The notes under the pieces were generated by a model that was not told the DNA's origin, made no database searches, and worked only from the letters and a program-made list of their open reading frames with translations. The position numbers were made by a program, and so were the translations under genes. Positions 53,340-64,000 of a stretch of DNA of 64,000 nt are shown piece after piece. Origin of the DNA: Margaritifera margaritifera. Its lineage: Eukaryota > Mollusca > Bivalvia > Unionida > Margaritiferidae. Where the stretch lies: positions 1,692,552 to 1,756,551 of the forward strand of contig JAQPZY010001232.1 of assembly GCA_029931535.1 (NCBI GenBank), given 5' to 3'. How positions within the stretch are numbered: the first letter of the stretch is position 1; each line of letters begins with the position of its first letter.

Positions 53340-54025
53340 CTTTCATGGCCATTTCAGTGAGACACTGAACAAGTATATGTATATATCTTCATGGCCATTT
53401 CAGTGAGACACTGTGGACAAGTATTTGTATAAATCGTCATGACCATTTCAGTGAGACACTGTGAACAAGTATATGTATATATCTTCATGGCCATTTCCAT
53501 GAGACAATGTGGACAAATATTTGATATAAATCTTCATGACCATTTCCATGAGACAATGTGGACCAAGTATAATGTATATATCTTCATGGCCATTTCCATG
53601 AGACAATGTGGACAAGTATTTGTATAAATCTTCATGACCATTTCAGTGAGACACTGTGAACAAGTATATGTATATATCTTCATGGCCATTTCCATGAGAC
53701 AATGTGGACAAGTATTTGTATAAATCTTCATGACCATTTCCATGAGACAATGTGGACAAGTATATGTATATATATATTCGTGGCCATTTCCTGAGACAAT
53801 GTGGACAAGTATTTGTATAAATCTTCATGACCATTCCATGAGACAATGTGGACAAGTATTTGTATAAATTTGTATAACTCTTTATAGCCATTTCCACGAG
53901 ACAATGTGGACAAGTATTTGTATAAATTTGTATAACTCTTTATAGCCATTTCCACGAGACAATGCAGACAAATATTTGTATACATTTTCATGGCCATTTC
54001 CATGAGACAATGTGGACAAATATTT
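53340..54025. repeat. Minisatellite, 48-bp unit, about 14 copies
   Basis: The unit contains 'catttccatgagacaatgtg' and 'gacaagtatttgtataaat'. Two subtypes alternate (cagtgagacac and catgagacaat), pointing to growth by blocks. Indels of one base shift frames inside the array and produce overlapping ORFs that are not genes. Confidence 0.9.
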
Positions 54026-54209
54026 CACTGCAGAACTCAGTCTTTAAATATAACATGTAAGATATCAATCAAGCTAATTTTTGTATAACATCAAAGAAGG
54101 GTTTAGATTGTATTGCAAAAGATATATAATGTTTGACATTTTCTAACCATAGCAAATTATAAAACTAGCAGCCAATATATATATATATTGACTGATTGCA
54201 CTGAATGAT

Positions 54210-54211
54210 TG

Positions 54212-54243
<32 letters not shown>

Positions 54244-54273
54244 TGTATGTATGTATGTATGTATGTATGTATG

Positions 54274-54304
<31 letters not shown>

Positions 54305-54462
54305 TGTTTATCTATGAGGTATGTATGGTATGTATTGTTTGTATGTATGGTATGTATGTATGTATGTATGTATGTTAGTGTACTGCTATGTATGTATGTT
54401 ACTGTATGTATGTATGTATGGTATGTTATGGTATGTATGTATGTATGTATGTATGTCATGCA
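54210..54462. repeat. (TATG)n microsatellite with interruptions
   Basis: About 90 bp of pure (TATG)n, then a decayed stretch of the same repeat. ORFs on both strands across it are artefacts. Confidence 0.95.
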
Positions 54463-54464
54463 AT

Positions 54465-57400
54465 TATTAGTCTGTACTTTTTTTTCAAGGTCCTCTTTAA
54501 AGAGGTTACAGGAGAGTACGATGGGCTTTTGACTGTCGCAATTATAACCCACAATTTAGCCTCAAAAATACAAAACCAAACAAAATGAAAGATACTGAAA
54601 ATAAAAAGTTCTAAATTAAACCATCATCGACAGCCACCGGACGAATAAATCAGCTATGCTACTTTCATCTGTGGCCTGCATGAAATAAGATTTTCCTCGT
54701 TTTAATCATAAAAATACATAAACCATTATAACGTCATCAACAAGCCATATGAATATACATCTTACGGAAATGGAACCTCTTTATCGATGGATAAGTGACT
54801 CGAATTTGGAAGCGAAAAATGTAATTGGATCACTCAGTTAGCATATGAAGGGTGGTGTTGGTTGACGATTTTCCAACAAACATATTGCTCGGAATTCGCC
54901 AAATTTATAGCAGATTTATAACGATTTCTAAGAGAAATGACGGGAATCCATATCGCCGGCAGCACGTGTGAAAAAAGACAGTGTTTAGGCGGATTTGCCG
55001 GCCCGTCCCTTGCCGACGTTGATGAAAATTTAAACAAGATTAAGACATTTTGTGTCAGAGACAGTATGGAGAGAGTTGAATTTCAGATTTGCTATTTGAA
55101 CGTTTAGAACTTTCAGATTTATTTTCGACTTCAATTCGAAATTAGAATATCAGAAGTTCCTATTCTTCTTCTTTCTCTGTTTGACCAGATATTTACATTG
55201 TTGCCACCACCGGCAAATTCTCTTTACTAACAAAAAATTGGTCACAATATGTTTTCTCAATGTGATCTTGTTTGTCTCTGCAATTAGGTATTTTAACAAA
55301 ACACGCCTTCTGTTGTAAGGCGTTCAGCCTTTTGGCAGCTTTATCCATATGTTTTTGTTTTTCTTTTTGTTTTTATACTGTCACAACAAATACACCGTTA
55401 TTCTTTCAAATTTTCCTGTTTCGAATGTTAAAATTACCTTTTGATAACTATATTTCGGACCAATTTTCAAAAATCTGATGATATATATTTTTTTTTTTTT
55501 TTGGAAATTACACAGAGTTCAGACTTAAAATAAACTGGGGTTTTTAAATTCTCGAAAATTTGGTATTTCAAACTGCCAAAAGATCGAATCTTTTCAATTG
55601 TTGCCATTTTCGAAGATGTACAACAAAGAATTTACGATGGAATATACACTTCAGACAATATTCATTGCAAGATGAATAGATTTTTATTTTAGCATTTTAT
55701 TTCAGAAACATAATTGTCCTTTTTCCTAGAATTAAAAACAATTAAATAAATTTTAGTTCTTGATTGATTCAGTAGTTCAGTTTCCTTAGGTCCATAGGGT
55801 TGTGAAACCTATTCTAATTTGTAAGCTCAATAGAGAAAACAATAAATAAACTATTACTCAGGTCTTGTCCATGGTTTCAATTTCAATGAGAACCTAATTT
55901 CGACAGATTTAGTTATGGTTCCATGTGGACGATAACAACCGTATATAAGTCCCATGGAAAAATCTTTAAAATATGTTCTTTTCCTTTTCCTCCGGTTTAA
56001 ACAATACCCCTTTGCACAAAGTTATTTCCCTTGCAAATAGTGTTATAATATATTAAATATATATATATATGAGATATTTTTATATATATATATATATATA
56101 TTAGTAATTTATATATAATAGTATATATATATATATATAGCTGTATCTTTTTCTTTCCTTTAAATTATTTTTTCATTTTTTCAATCAGGACTAGTGTCTT
56201 GTCAAAGACACAGCTTCAATAATTTTTTAAAATTTTCCTCGTGTGGTACTAATTTGTTTTACAAACATGAAGGGGGCTGTGAAAAAGCGGCCAAACTGAT
56301 GAACATGCTTGGACATGTTTGAAGGATTTGTCTGCTACGATCAACAACTTATACAGTATGTATGCCATCCAAATGGGTTATCACATCCCAAAAAATCTAA
56401 TAGACGTCTACAGTAATTGACACTTTTTGAAGAAAAAATTAAAGCTGTAAAAAATGGGCGAACGGAAAGACTTCTTTAATTTGGGCTGAATCATATATTT
56501 GAATATTGTTCAGCGTTCTCCATAATTTGTCATCGGGGAAACAATTAAGGTAAAAAATTCAAAGATGCTGAAAAAATAACCCAGACTCTGAACACTAGTA
56601 ATTGACCAAATCGGATTATCGAGGAGTAATGCTCCCACCCACTAACTAGCATAGCTATTTCTTGAAAATCGGGGGGTGTTGGGTTTGGGTCTTACTTTTC
56701 GAAAATCACGATGATTGACAGGACAGGACTTTGTAAGCAATGTCGGTAAAACATTTTTTTAATATAGTAGACAAAAAGACATTAATTGCGTTTAAGTGAA
56801 TAAAAGATTTGAAATTGTAACCTATGTTATAACCGTGCAACCCAATTACAGGCGACCCACTCGCTTGACCGACCCGCATTGTGAGAGCAATAAATATTAG
56901 GTAAAATACCAATCAAAAAAATGTGATTTCATTGGTCAGCGAACCTTTGACATTTCTGTTATTGCGCTAGATGAATGACAGTCGCCGCGGTACATCGAGA
57001 GCTCAAATGGGTTTTATTCAACTCGTATGAGGTTTACGTGAAGGCTTAATTGGTAATTGAACCATATACATTTTTACAGTTTACTTTTTAGACAAGCACA
57101 ATCCTCATCACTTCTTCAAGTACACATATCTCTAAAAATTACTAACCAGTCATTGCACTGAATGAAGTTAAATGTACTTTATTTATCCTTCCTGAATATG
57201 CAGTGAGGGTAACTCGTGTATAAACTGTCATTTATTTAACGCATGCATAAGTGAATTTATTTTAAAATGTGAACTTTATTATGGACGTAGGTCCTGGGTG
57301 TGTGATTTATGCTCATGTGTATGCGGGAAACGTTTATAATCCTAATTTGTACACTTATAAATCTGTCAAGCAATATGCATGACCCAATATTATGTATTGC

Positions 57401-57985
57401 TTGCTTTTATGTTCTCTGTCATTACTCCGTAGTACGATCATACTTGTATCTATCCCCATTTCAAATGACTCGCAAATCTTGGCCAATCCTTTTCATATGT
57501 TTTGTGTTCCTAATGATTCTCAATATTGAGGTGAAAACAGAATTTTTTGAAGTTACTGCACTAAAAGTGTGTTTCGGGATTTTTAAGTGTAAAAAAAGTG
57601 GTATACATCTAATTTTTTCAATCAATTTCAATAGTCCAGTACTTTGAAGTTTTAACACATATACTCCTGGATAAATCTTTTGCTATTGTGGAAGATTACT
57701 GGCATAACTATCCAGTGTGTGTGTGGCTTTGTGTTGTAATCCTTCACCTTACCGAGCACTAATGACCATTTCTCTGAGTTGCGCTTGTGTCTCCAACAAA
57801 ACTATTATATTATCAATTGCACAAAAGGGACTGTAAGCTAACATCTGCAATAGTTTTCAATGTGAGTAATCTTATCAAAAAAACTGTATTGGACTCTTCT
57901 TCTATCAGCTGTGAAGTGTTCCATTATATGAATGCGGCGAGTTTTTAAATATGAAGGTAAACTCGTTGTTACTCTATCATCATCT
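54465..57985. other. Gene-free sequence
   Basis: No convincing gene. It holds (AT)n-rich patches at 56055-56140 and a T run near 55485. The ORFs at 57309-57647 and 56706-56912 have no recognisable features. Confidence 0.5.
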
Positions 57986-57989
57986 CAAT

Positions 57990-58665
57990 TCATGCCATAT
58001 CCTTGAACTTGCTATTGGATCAGTTCATTGCCAATCCTTGAGCTTGACTAGTGGATCAGTTCATTGCCAATCCTTGAGCTTGCTATGGATCAATTCATGT
58101 CCAAATCCTTGAGCTTGCTATGGATCAGATAAATTCATGCCCAATCCTTGAGCTTGCTATGGACCAGTTCATGCCAATCCTTGAGCTTGCTATGGATCAA
58201 TTCATGCCAATCCTTGAGCCTTGCTATGGATCAGTTCAATGCACAAATCCTTTTGAGCTGGCTTGCTAACTGGATCAGTTCATGCCAATTCCTTGGTGCT
58301 TGCTATGGATCAGTTCATGCCAATCCTTGAGATTGCTATGGATCAGTTCATGCCAATCCTTGAGCTTGCTATTGTTCAAGTCATGCCAATCCTTGAGATT
58401 TGCTATGAGATCAATTCATGCCATATCCTTGAGCTTGCTATGGAATCAGTTCACGGCCAATCCTTGAGCTTGCTATGGATCAATTCATGCCAATCCTTGA
58501 GCTTGCTATGGATCCAATTCATGCCAATCCTTGAGGCTTGCTTTTGGATCAATTCATGGGCCCAATACCTTGAGTTGCTTTGGGATTCTATTCATGCCAA
58601 TCGTGAGCTTGCTATGGATCAATTCATTTGCCAATCCTTGAGCTTTTGCTATGGTAACTCAATTC
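57990..58665. repeat. Minisatellite, 33-bp unit, about 20 copies, with many one-base indels
   Basis: The unit contains 'ttgagcttgctatggatca' and 'gttcatgccaatcc'. Copies differ mainly by single extra bases (cattgcc, gtccaaat, ttttgagc), which is unusual for a natural array and more typical of uncorrected long-read errors. As 33 is a multiple of three, LLWIxSCQSLS-type artefact ORFs arise. Confidence 0.85.
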
Positions 58666-58669
58666 CATT

Positions 58670-60655
58670 TTAAATTAAAAGACCAAGATTACTAAAGATA
58701 TTTAGAAAAAACTTTTTAAAATGCATAAAAAATGGCACATTTTCTACAATAATGCAAATTTAACTTAAGGGTCTGATATTAATTTCGCTGTGATTACAAA
58801 TTATATGTCAATAATTTGGTGTTTATGTTTATTTTGTGTAACATGACCCCCCATTTAAATTTCAGTGACCTCACTAATTTTTTTATTCATTCACATTGAT
58901 AAAAAGGAAACATCGCAATCGATTGATTAGGATAGTGCATCTCCTCCATGTTTAACTTATATTAATTTTCACTGTGTAAACATAGATTAATGTGACAGTT
59001 TCATGCTCTACTTGCAGAATTACTAATCGAAGAGTCGATAGGATCTTCAATAATTCTTGGTTTAAACCTAACGCTTGGTAGCCCTGGTAGGCATGGACAT
59101 ATTTGTTATACACAGCGAAAGGAAAAAGTAGTCAAGAGTGTTGATTAGATTGGTCTGCAGAGTTGTTAGACATATTGATGCATGGTGGGTGGACAAGTTT
59201 AAATGCATAGTTCGAGATAAGTTGATGGCATAGTGGAGACAAAATTGTATGCATTAGTGGAGACAAGTCGGTACATTATTCAAATACAGATGCAATAGCA
59301 AAGTCTAGTAATGAGTTTTAAGTGAAAGGGATAAACTCAGAAGGGAACAGATTCACATGAAGTGAATACTTCATTTGAGGTACCCATTTTTATTGTCATT
59401 GTACATACACAGTGTTGATGTGGCAACAGCATAATTCGTATTGGTTCCAGCAGCTTTGATACAAAGGACAGCTAAGGGCCATGGAGTAAAGATAATTTTA
59501 ATTAAAACCACACGATTTCTGATCAATTTGTGTTATACTTTTAAGGAAAAACCTGTGTTCTCACATGGGTGAAAAGGTTATGTCGTAATTTTCTGTTTGT
59601 TGCTATAAATAGTATTGATGTATATTCAAAGAATGTAGGTAAATGATATTATGAGGATAAGCGAAGGCTGCGAAAGTACATCTGAATTAGATTTATTATT
59701 ATTTATTTTATATTTAGTGTGATGATAATAGAAGAAAGTAATAATCTCTAATGATTTTTCATTGTGATAGTTTTATCCCACTAGTTTGTTTACAATAATA
59801 CCAGGTATCGTATCAGAAGAACAATGCAAAAAAAATAATTAATTTACTCTAACGCATATAGTAGAAATCCAAGCATGACAATTTAAACCACAGTGAAAAA
59901 AAATGTTTTGAAAAAAAGATATTTATGTTCATTATATATATCTTGTATTGTAAATGTAAAAGCTTATACTTACAAAATTCCTGGTCTATGATTTTGTGAT
60001 CACGTTGGAGTGAACGAAGAAATTAAAAAATCTAGTTCTGATTGAACAATAAATAAAATCATACAAAGTTTGTATTGCTGTATGTAATATTGAAAAGTTG
60101 TTGAACGAGATGAATTTCCTCCCTTTTCATAGCACATGTTATAACATTCAGCTTCATTGTCAACAGTGATCTTATAGGTAGCCAGCTGTATTCATATTTT
60201 CTTTTTAAAACACTGATCTCTATCAAGGAGGTTTGAGTTCAATTCAAATGTTACCTCCCCTGGAACATATATTAAAAAGTGTGTGTCCGCCATACTTTGG
60301 TAATCAACCTTCATTTTCGTTATCATTGATTAAGATTAGTAGTTTGGATTTACATAAGTTCGGACTATGGGAAGTGCTAGGATGGTCGAGGAAAGTAATT
60401 ATGTTGACTCTATGACATCATATTGAAACCTGGTCTACACAGCATTCCACCAATTTTTGTATCGTGTGTGTTGTATGTGTGTGTGGTGAAGTGTGTGTTG
60501 TGTTGTGTTGTGTGTGTGTTGGTGTGTATAATGAGATACAAGTCTTTCACACGGGTTAGGCGTCAGTTTACACCTGAATAAAAGACCTATCAAATAAATA
60601 CAGGGGAGATGACTTGTTTGTAATTTTCAGGGTAAACATAAAACGGACATTTATA
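58670..60655. other. Gene-free sequence
   Basis: AT-rich with a (TG)n-like run at 60465-60535. No coding feature is supported. Confidence 0.5.
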
Positions 60656-60711
60656 TCTGTTTTTCAGAAGAAGTATGGCACATATATTGGGATGATAGGA
60701 TCAAATATGGC

Positions 60712-63590
60712 TGACGGAAAGGTAAACATTGCAGGGATTCTTTACTAAAACCAATCTCCAGTTTTCTAGGCTTATGTGTATAATGACGCCAAAACACTAT
60801 ACAAATTTTAAAATAAAATCCTGACACTATTTTAAACGAACTCAAATATATGCCTTACTTAGAAAAAATGCAGAGCTACGTTTTTATATAGCAGTTTTTC
60901 AGAACAGTAACAAACATTTAAGGGAAGTGTTTGGTTAGATGAATATTAGTATTGATTTCTAGGAATCTGTCGTTCAGTATATAGATGTCATCCATCTTAA
61001 AATAAGATCCAGCAGGCTAATTTAGTTAACTGATGGATGTAACACAAACTTGGGTTTCTACAGGCATCTACTAGCACTAGTTAATTATAATGTATATGAA
61101 ATAACATCGACAATAAATACCAATGGCTGGAATCTTCCTGCCCATGTGAGGTCAATAGGTAAGAAGAATACTAAACTTATATCGACAGCCTACTTGAGCC
61201 ACTATGAGCCTTCAATTTGATGGGGTTACATGACGAAGAGAAGAGAGAGTTGCCATGTTGTTTTGCATTGGATCGGGATGTTTTGTACACCGGATTCATC
61301 TACTAGGTTGATAAACAGGCCAATGCAAACTCGGCGACATTAAGACAATGTTTAGGACAAACATCATAAAGAAGTTACCTTGACACTTTCTTCCAGTCGG
61401 TGACCCGGAGTCTTGAAATTTATTTGTACCAACTGATAATCACAATATTTTGGGCTTATTGAGGATTATGTTTCAGAGATGTGACGAGAATGGTGTTATG
61501 TATGATGTTTTTATAATATTAAATATATTTCAGGGTGGAAAGTTATAAATGTTTATGACTTTAATATTTGCTCAAACCTTAATGTTATATATAAGGTTTA
61601 CATGTTTAGCAATTGTACTAGAATTAGATTGTTTACTTAGTATTTGAGTTCAAGGACGGTTTTTTGGTAAACAAGTTGTTTTATTCATTTTTTTGGTCAG
61701 GGTTTGATTTTGTTTTTTACAGATAAAATTTGAATTTTCTTTAGTAATGTGTGTTGAAAGTCACTTACACCATATAATTTTTTAGAACATTCTTTCCATG
61801 TGACCTTTCTTTGCATTATAACATGTTTAGTGGTAGTGTTTTTAGTTTTCGACCTTTACATCAGTCTTTAAAGAGTCATTACAGTTGTGGAAAAAAAATC
61901 ATTCCAATTTCAGAGAGTGGAATTATTTAAAATATTTCATGGGATTTAAAGTGCTCATTAGACTTTTGGTATTTTACATTTTGAATTGATGAATTTTGGG
62001 ATTTTTGTGAACTTATTCAAAGATAATTCTGAGAGTACTTCACTTTTGGCGCTTCAGCACATTAAAGACTAACGTGGCACATAAGGACATTAAAGACTAT
62101 TGGCATTTCAGCACACTCAAGGATTCTGAAATTCATTGGAAACATTCTATATTTAGGAATTGTGATTAGGACACTTAGGATTAATGGAGATTATTTGAAA
62201 GTTTAATTCACGTTACTGGAATTGTCTTTTGATTTTCATTTTAATTATCTAGAAATAAATTGCTTGTTGATTTGTACTTGATTTGGTTGGTTTCACTTTC
62301 TTTCTGTTACATTTGTCTTAGACCATTGAGTCGTAATAACAATGGTATACTTGTTGCATTCTATCTTAATGATGCTTAAAAAAAAAACTAAGAGGATATT
62401 TGAAGGAAGTACTGTCATTTCCCCAATATTTCTTCAAACAAACGTAATCAAATGTTTATAAAGGGAGTAGACACGATTTATAAACATAATCTGCTTTCTG
62501 TTTAAGTTCAGATTTCAAGAAAATGTTGACCAGTGTTTATGTGATGTATTACACGTCACTGGGTTCACAGGCGTTTAAACACGAAGTAGAAAATACACGG
62601 GACAAATTCATAGTATTACTAGGTGCGATATGATTAAGCCTTTGTACATCGAAATCTTAATCCTTCGTGAAATCATTACTCACGGTACTACCTTTTTTCG
62701 TACTATTTCTTTATTTGATTTAGAAGAAAATGTCCATGTTTAATGTCTTCAAGCTCTCTATCGTAAGTTATGCTGCCAGGAACTTGACTTGCGAATTCTG
62801 CATGTTATGTAGACTTTGATGTGGGTGTGTCATGGTCATGATTCTTTTTTAAAACATATGACAAGAGACGTTGATTATGAGCTGGAATAAAACTTTAATG
62901 GCTTGATAGCTGATGATCGAATTATTTTTAAATGACGAGTCTGGATTAGATGGAATGTATTAATACCTCCTGTCATGTTACAGTTGGATTTGGGTTCGAG
63001 TATATTTCAGCTATTGAAACACAAGAGTGATGTCTTTCTATTCAGTATATATTATCTCCGTTACGAACAAAATATTGCCAGAAAAAAAGGAATTCTGACC
63101 CAGACTGATTTTGATAATCGTAAGCAATATGGGAACGGTTACTAAGAATCGGCGTGGCATATGAATGTTATTTTAGCGTATACTGATTTAGAATGTCTGC
63201 CACAAAACATTAAAATATTAATTGCATTGATGAGGTAAAGAAAATATGAATTTCCATGTCTGTAAGATTCTACGCTGTGGTTCTATGCTTATTTTCGTCA
63301 CGTCTCCAAGGCATCCCAACAGGAAGTGAATACCAAAAAAGACGTGAGATATCTATCCTGATCTCCTAGAAGACTGGCGCGCTTTTACGGACATCGAGTA
63401 AGTAGCGCCAATAGACATACTGCTCTTCACCTTTTTGGTTTCCTTTCTTCATGGCTGGTGAATAGAAAAGGCATATACAATTAATTTCTGTTTTTAGCCT
63501 CTTCAGAAATGCTACTCCAGCAAGAATGCGGCTGTTGTGGATCATCTCTCTAAAGATGGACAATGGTATCAAGAAGGCATACTCCGAGTA
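60712..63590 (+). pseudogene. Full-length Mab-21-like pseudogene, split by a solo LTR
   Basis: Collinear, heavily decayed copy of 24649-26859. Landmarks: an acceptor-like 'gtttttcag' and ATGGCTGAC at 60658-60720; 'cccatgtgaggtcaatagg' near 61141 (gene: cccatggaaggcaagagg); 'gttttgcattgga' near 61260; 'cggtgacccggagtc' near 61396; 'caatattttgggcttattga' near 61443. Then the LTR insertion (61494-62341), 'ccccaatatttcttca' near 62420, 'ggattagatggaatgt' near 62943 and 'ctccagcaagaatgcggctg' near 63513. Stops and indels occur throughout. Part of the sequence between about 61410 and 61430 corresponds to a gap of about 150 bp. Confidence 0.75.
61490..62345 (-). mobile_element. Solo LTR, copy 2, inserted in the Mab-21-like pseudogene
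   Basis: The 848-bp body (61494-62341) begins TGTTATG and ends ATAACA. It is flanked by ATGG at 61490-61493 and ATGG at 62342-62345. It is the inverse-oriented relative of 16543-17297: 'ttggtttcactttctttct' near 62286 and 'tcttagaccat' near 62317 match the complement of 16556-16600, and 'gttatgtatgatgttt' at 61495 matches the complement of the other end. Confidence 0.75.
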
Positions 63591-64000
63591 TGTGCTGTCA
63601 TTAAGACTTACAATAGTTGATAGATTTTATTAAAAGAGATGAGAAGATACATGTTTTATTGGAGTTTAATCTTGCTACAGCCAAGAGGTTCAATTATACC
63701 CAGCAATGACAAGAAGATAACTGTATCACATAAGCGATTCAATGCAACGGGAAATAAATGGATGCAATAAGATAGCAAGAAATGAGTTGAATTGTCCTAC
63801 TAAATTTACCTTTTGTTTTTTGAAAAATATTTTCCGTAAAAGTCGACAACCCTTTTATGACCATAAAGGGTGGACTATGTACCTTAAATGTACGTGTAGG
63901 ACCGAAGATTTAAATTCATTGTTTAAAATATTATTCTTTGCCGTTTCGTTTGCTGTATGTTTGTCTAAATTCTACTCCCATTAAATTTCTTGGATATTTT
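63591..64000. other. End of window, no gene supported
   Basis: AT-rich sequence after the third Mab-21-like copy. An 80-codon ORF (63742-63984) shows no recognisable feature. Confidence 0.4.

Noticed and set aside
53439..54003. Cys/His-bearing repetitive ORFs resembling zinc-finger arrays
   Set aside because: The pattern comes from the 48-bp minisatellite. Spacing does not match a zinc finger, and frames shift between units.
57309..57647. 112-codon ORF with hydrophobic segments
   Set aside because: No start context, domain or repeatable pattern. Composition is that expected of AT-rich non-coding DNA.

Overview
This window is AT-rich animal DNA, most likely from a mollusc and perhaps a bivalve. 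The evidence is long (CATA)n, (AT)n and (CT)n microsatellites, many minisatellites, abundant transposon debris, an intronless Mab-21/cGAS-like nucleotidyltransferase gene of the kind expanded in bivalves, and a Polinton. The species cannot be named from the sequence.

Layout. Positions 1-17400 hold no gene I can support: tandem arrays (about 44, 73 and 42 bp units), microsatellites, a hAT-type MITE at 8720-8891 with 8-bp target duplications, a second palindromic MITE at 13393-13658, and a solo LTR at 16543-17297 (TG...CA, 4-bp duplication). Positions 17427-22264 are a decayed element with terminal inverted repeats and minus-strand debris of a family B DNA polymerase; a 255-bp hAT MITE with a perfect 8-bp duplication sits inside that pseudogene. 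Positions 24649-26859 carry an intact 736-aa Mab-21/cGAS-like gene. Two decayed paralogues lie on the same strand, at 29395-30719 (5'-truncated) and about 60712-63590 (full length, interrupted by a second solo LTR of the same family).

The centrepiece is a 17,283-bp Polinton/Maverick (adintovirus-like) element at 35054-52336, bounded by inverted repeats of 664 and 763 bp and a 6-bp TACGTA duplication. On the minus strand, from right to left, it encodes protein-primed PolB, an accessory island (a BIR/IAP-like protein, a Bcl-2-like candidate and small ORFs), the packaging ATPase, two related basic pX-like proteins, a basic linker protein, an integrase with chromodomain, a two-helix membrane protein, the minor capsid (penton) protein, a pVI/pX-like protein, the major capsid protein, a small protein with a Cys/His cluster and an adenain-type protease. 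A divergently transcribed HNH/NUMOD-like gene lies at the right end. Integrase, PolB, protease, ATPase and two capsid proteins are the known Polinton replication and virion set; integrase and inverted repeats account for insertion.

The termini and structural genes look young and open. PolB, however, is broken by one in-frame stop and two one-base offsets in A-runs, one pX-like gene and the HNH gene are also shifted, and the BIR reading frame has no ATG. This is either early decay or homopolymer error in the assembly. The most novel content is the pairing of two candidate apoptosis-blocking genes between PolB and the ATPase.
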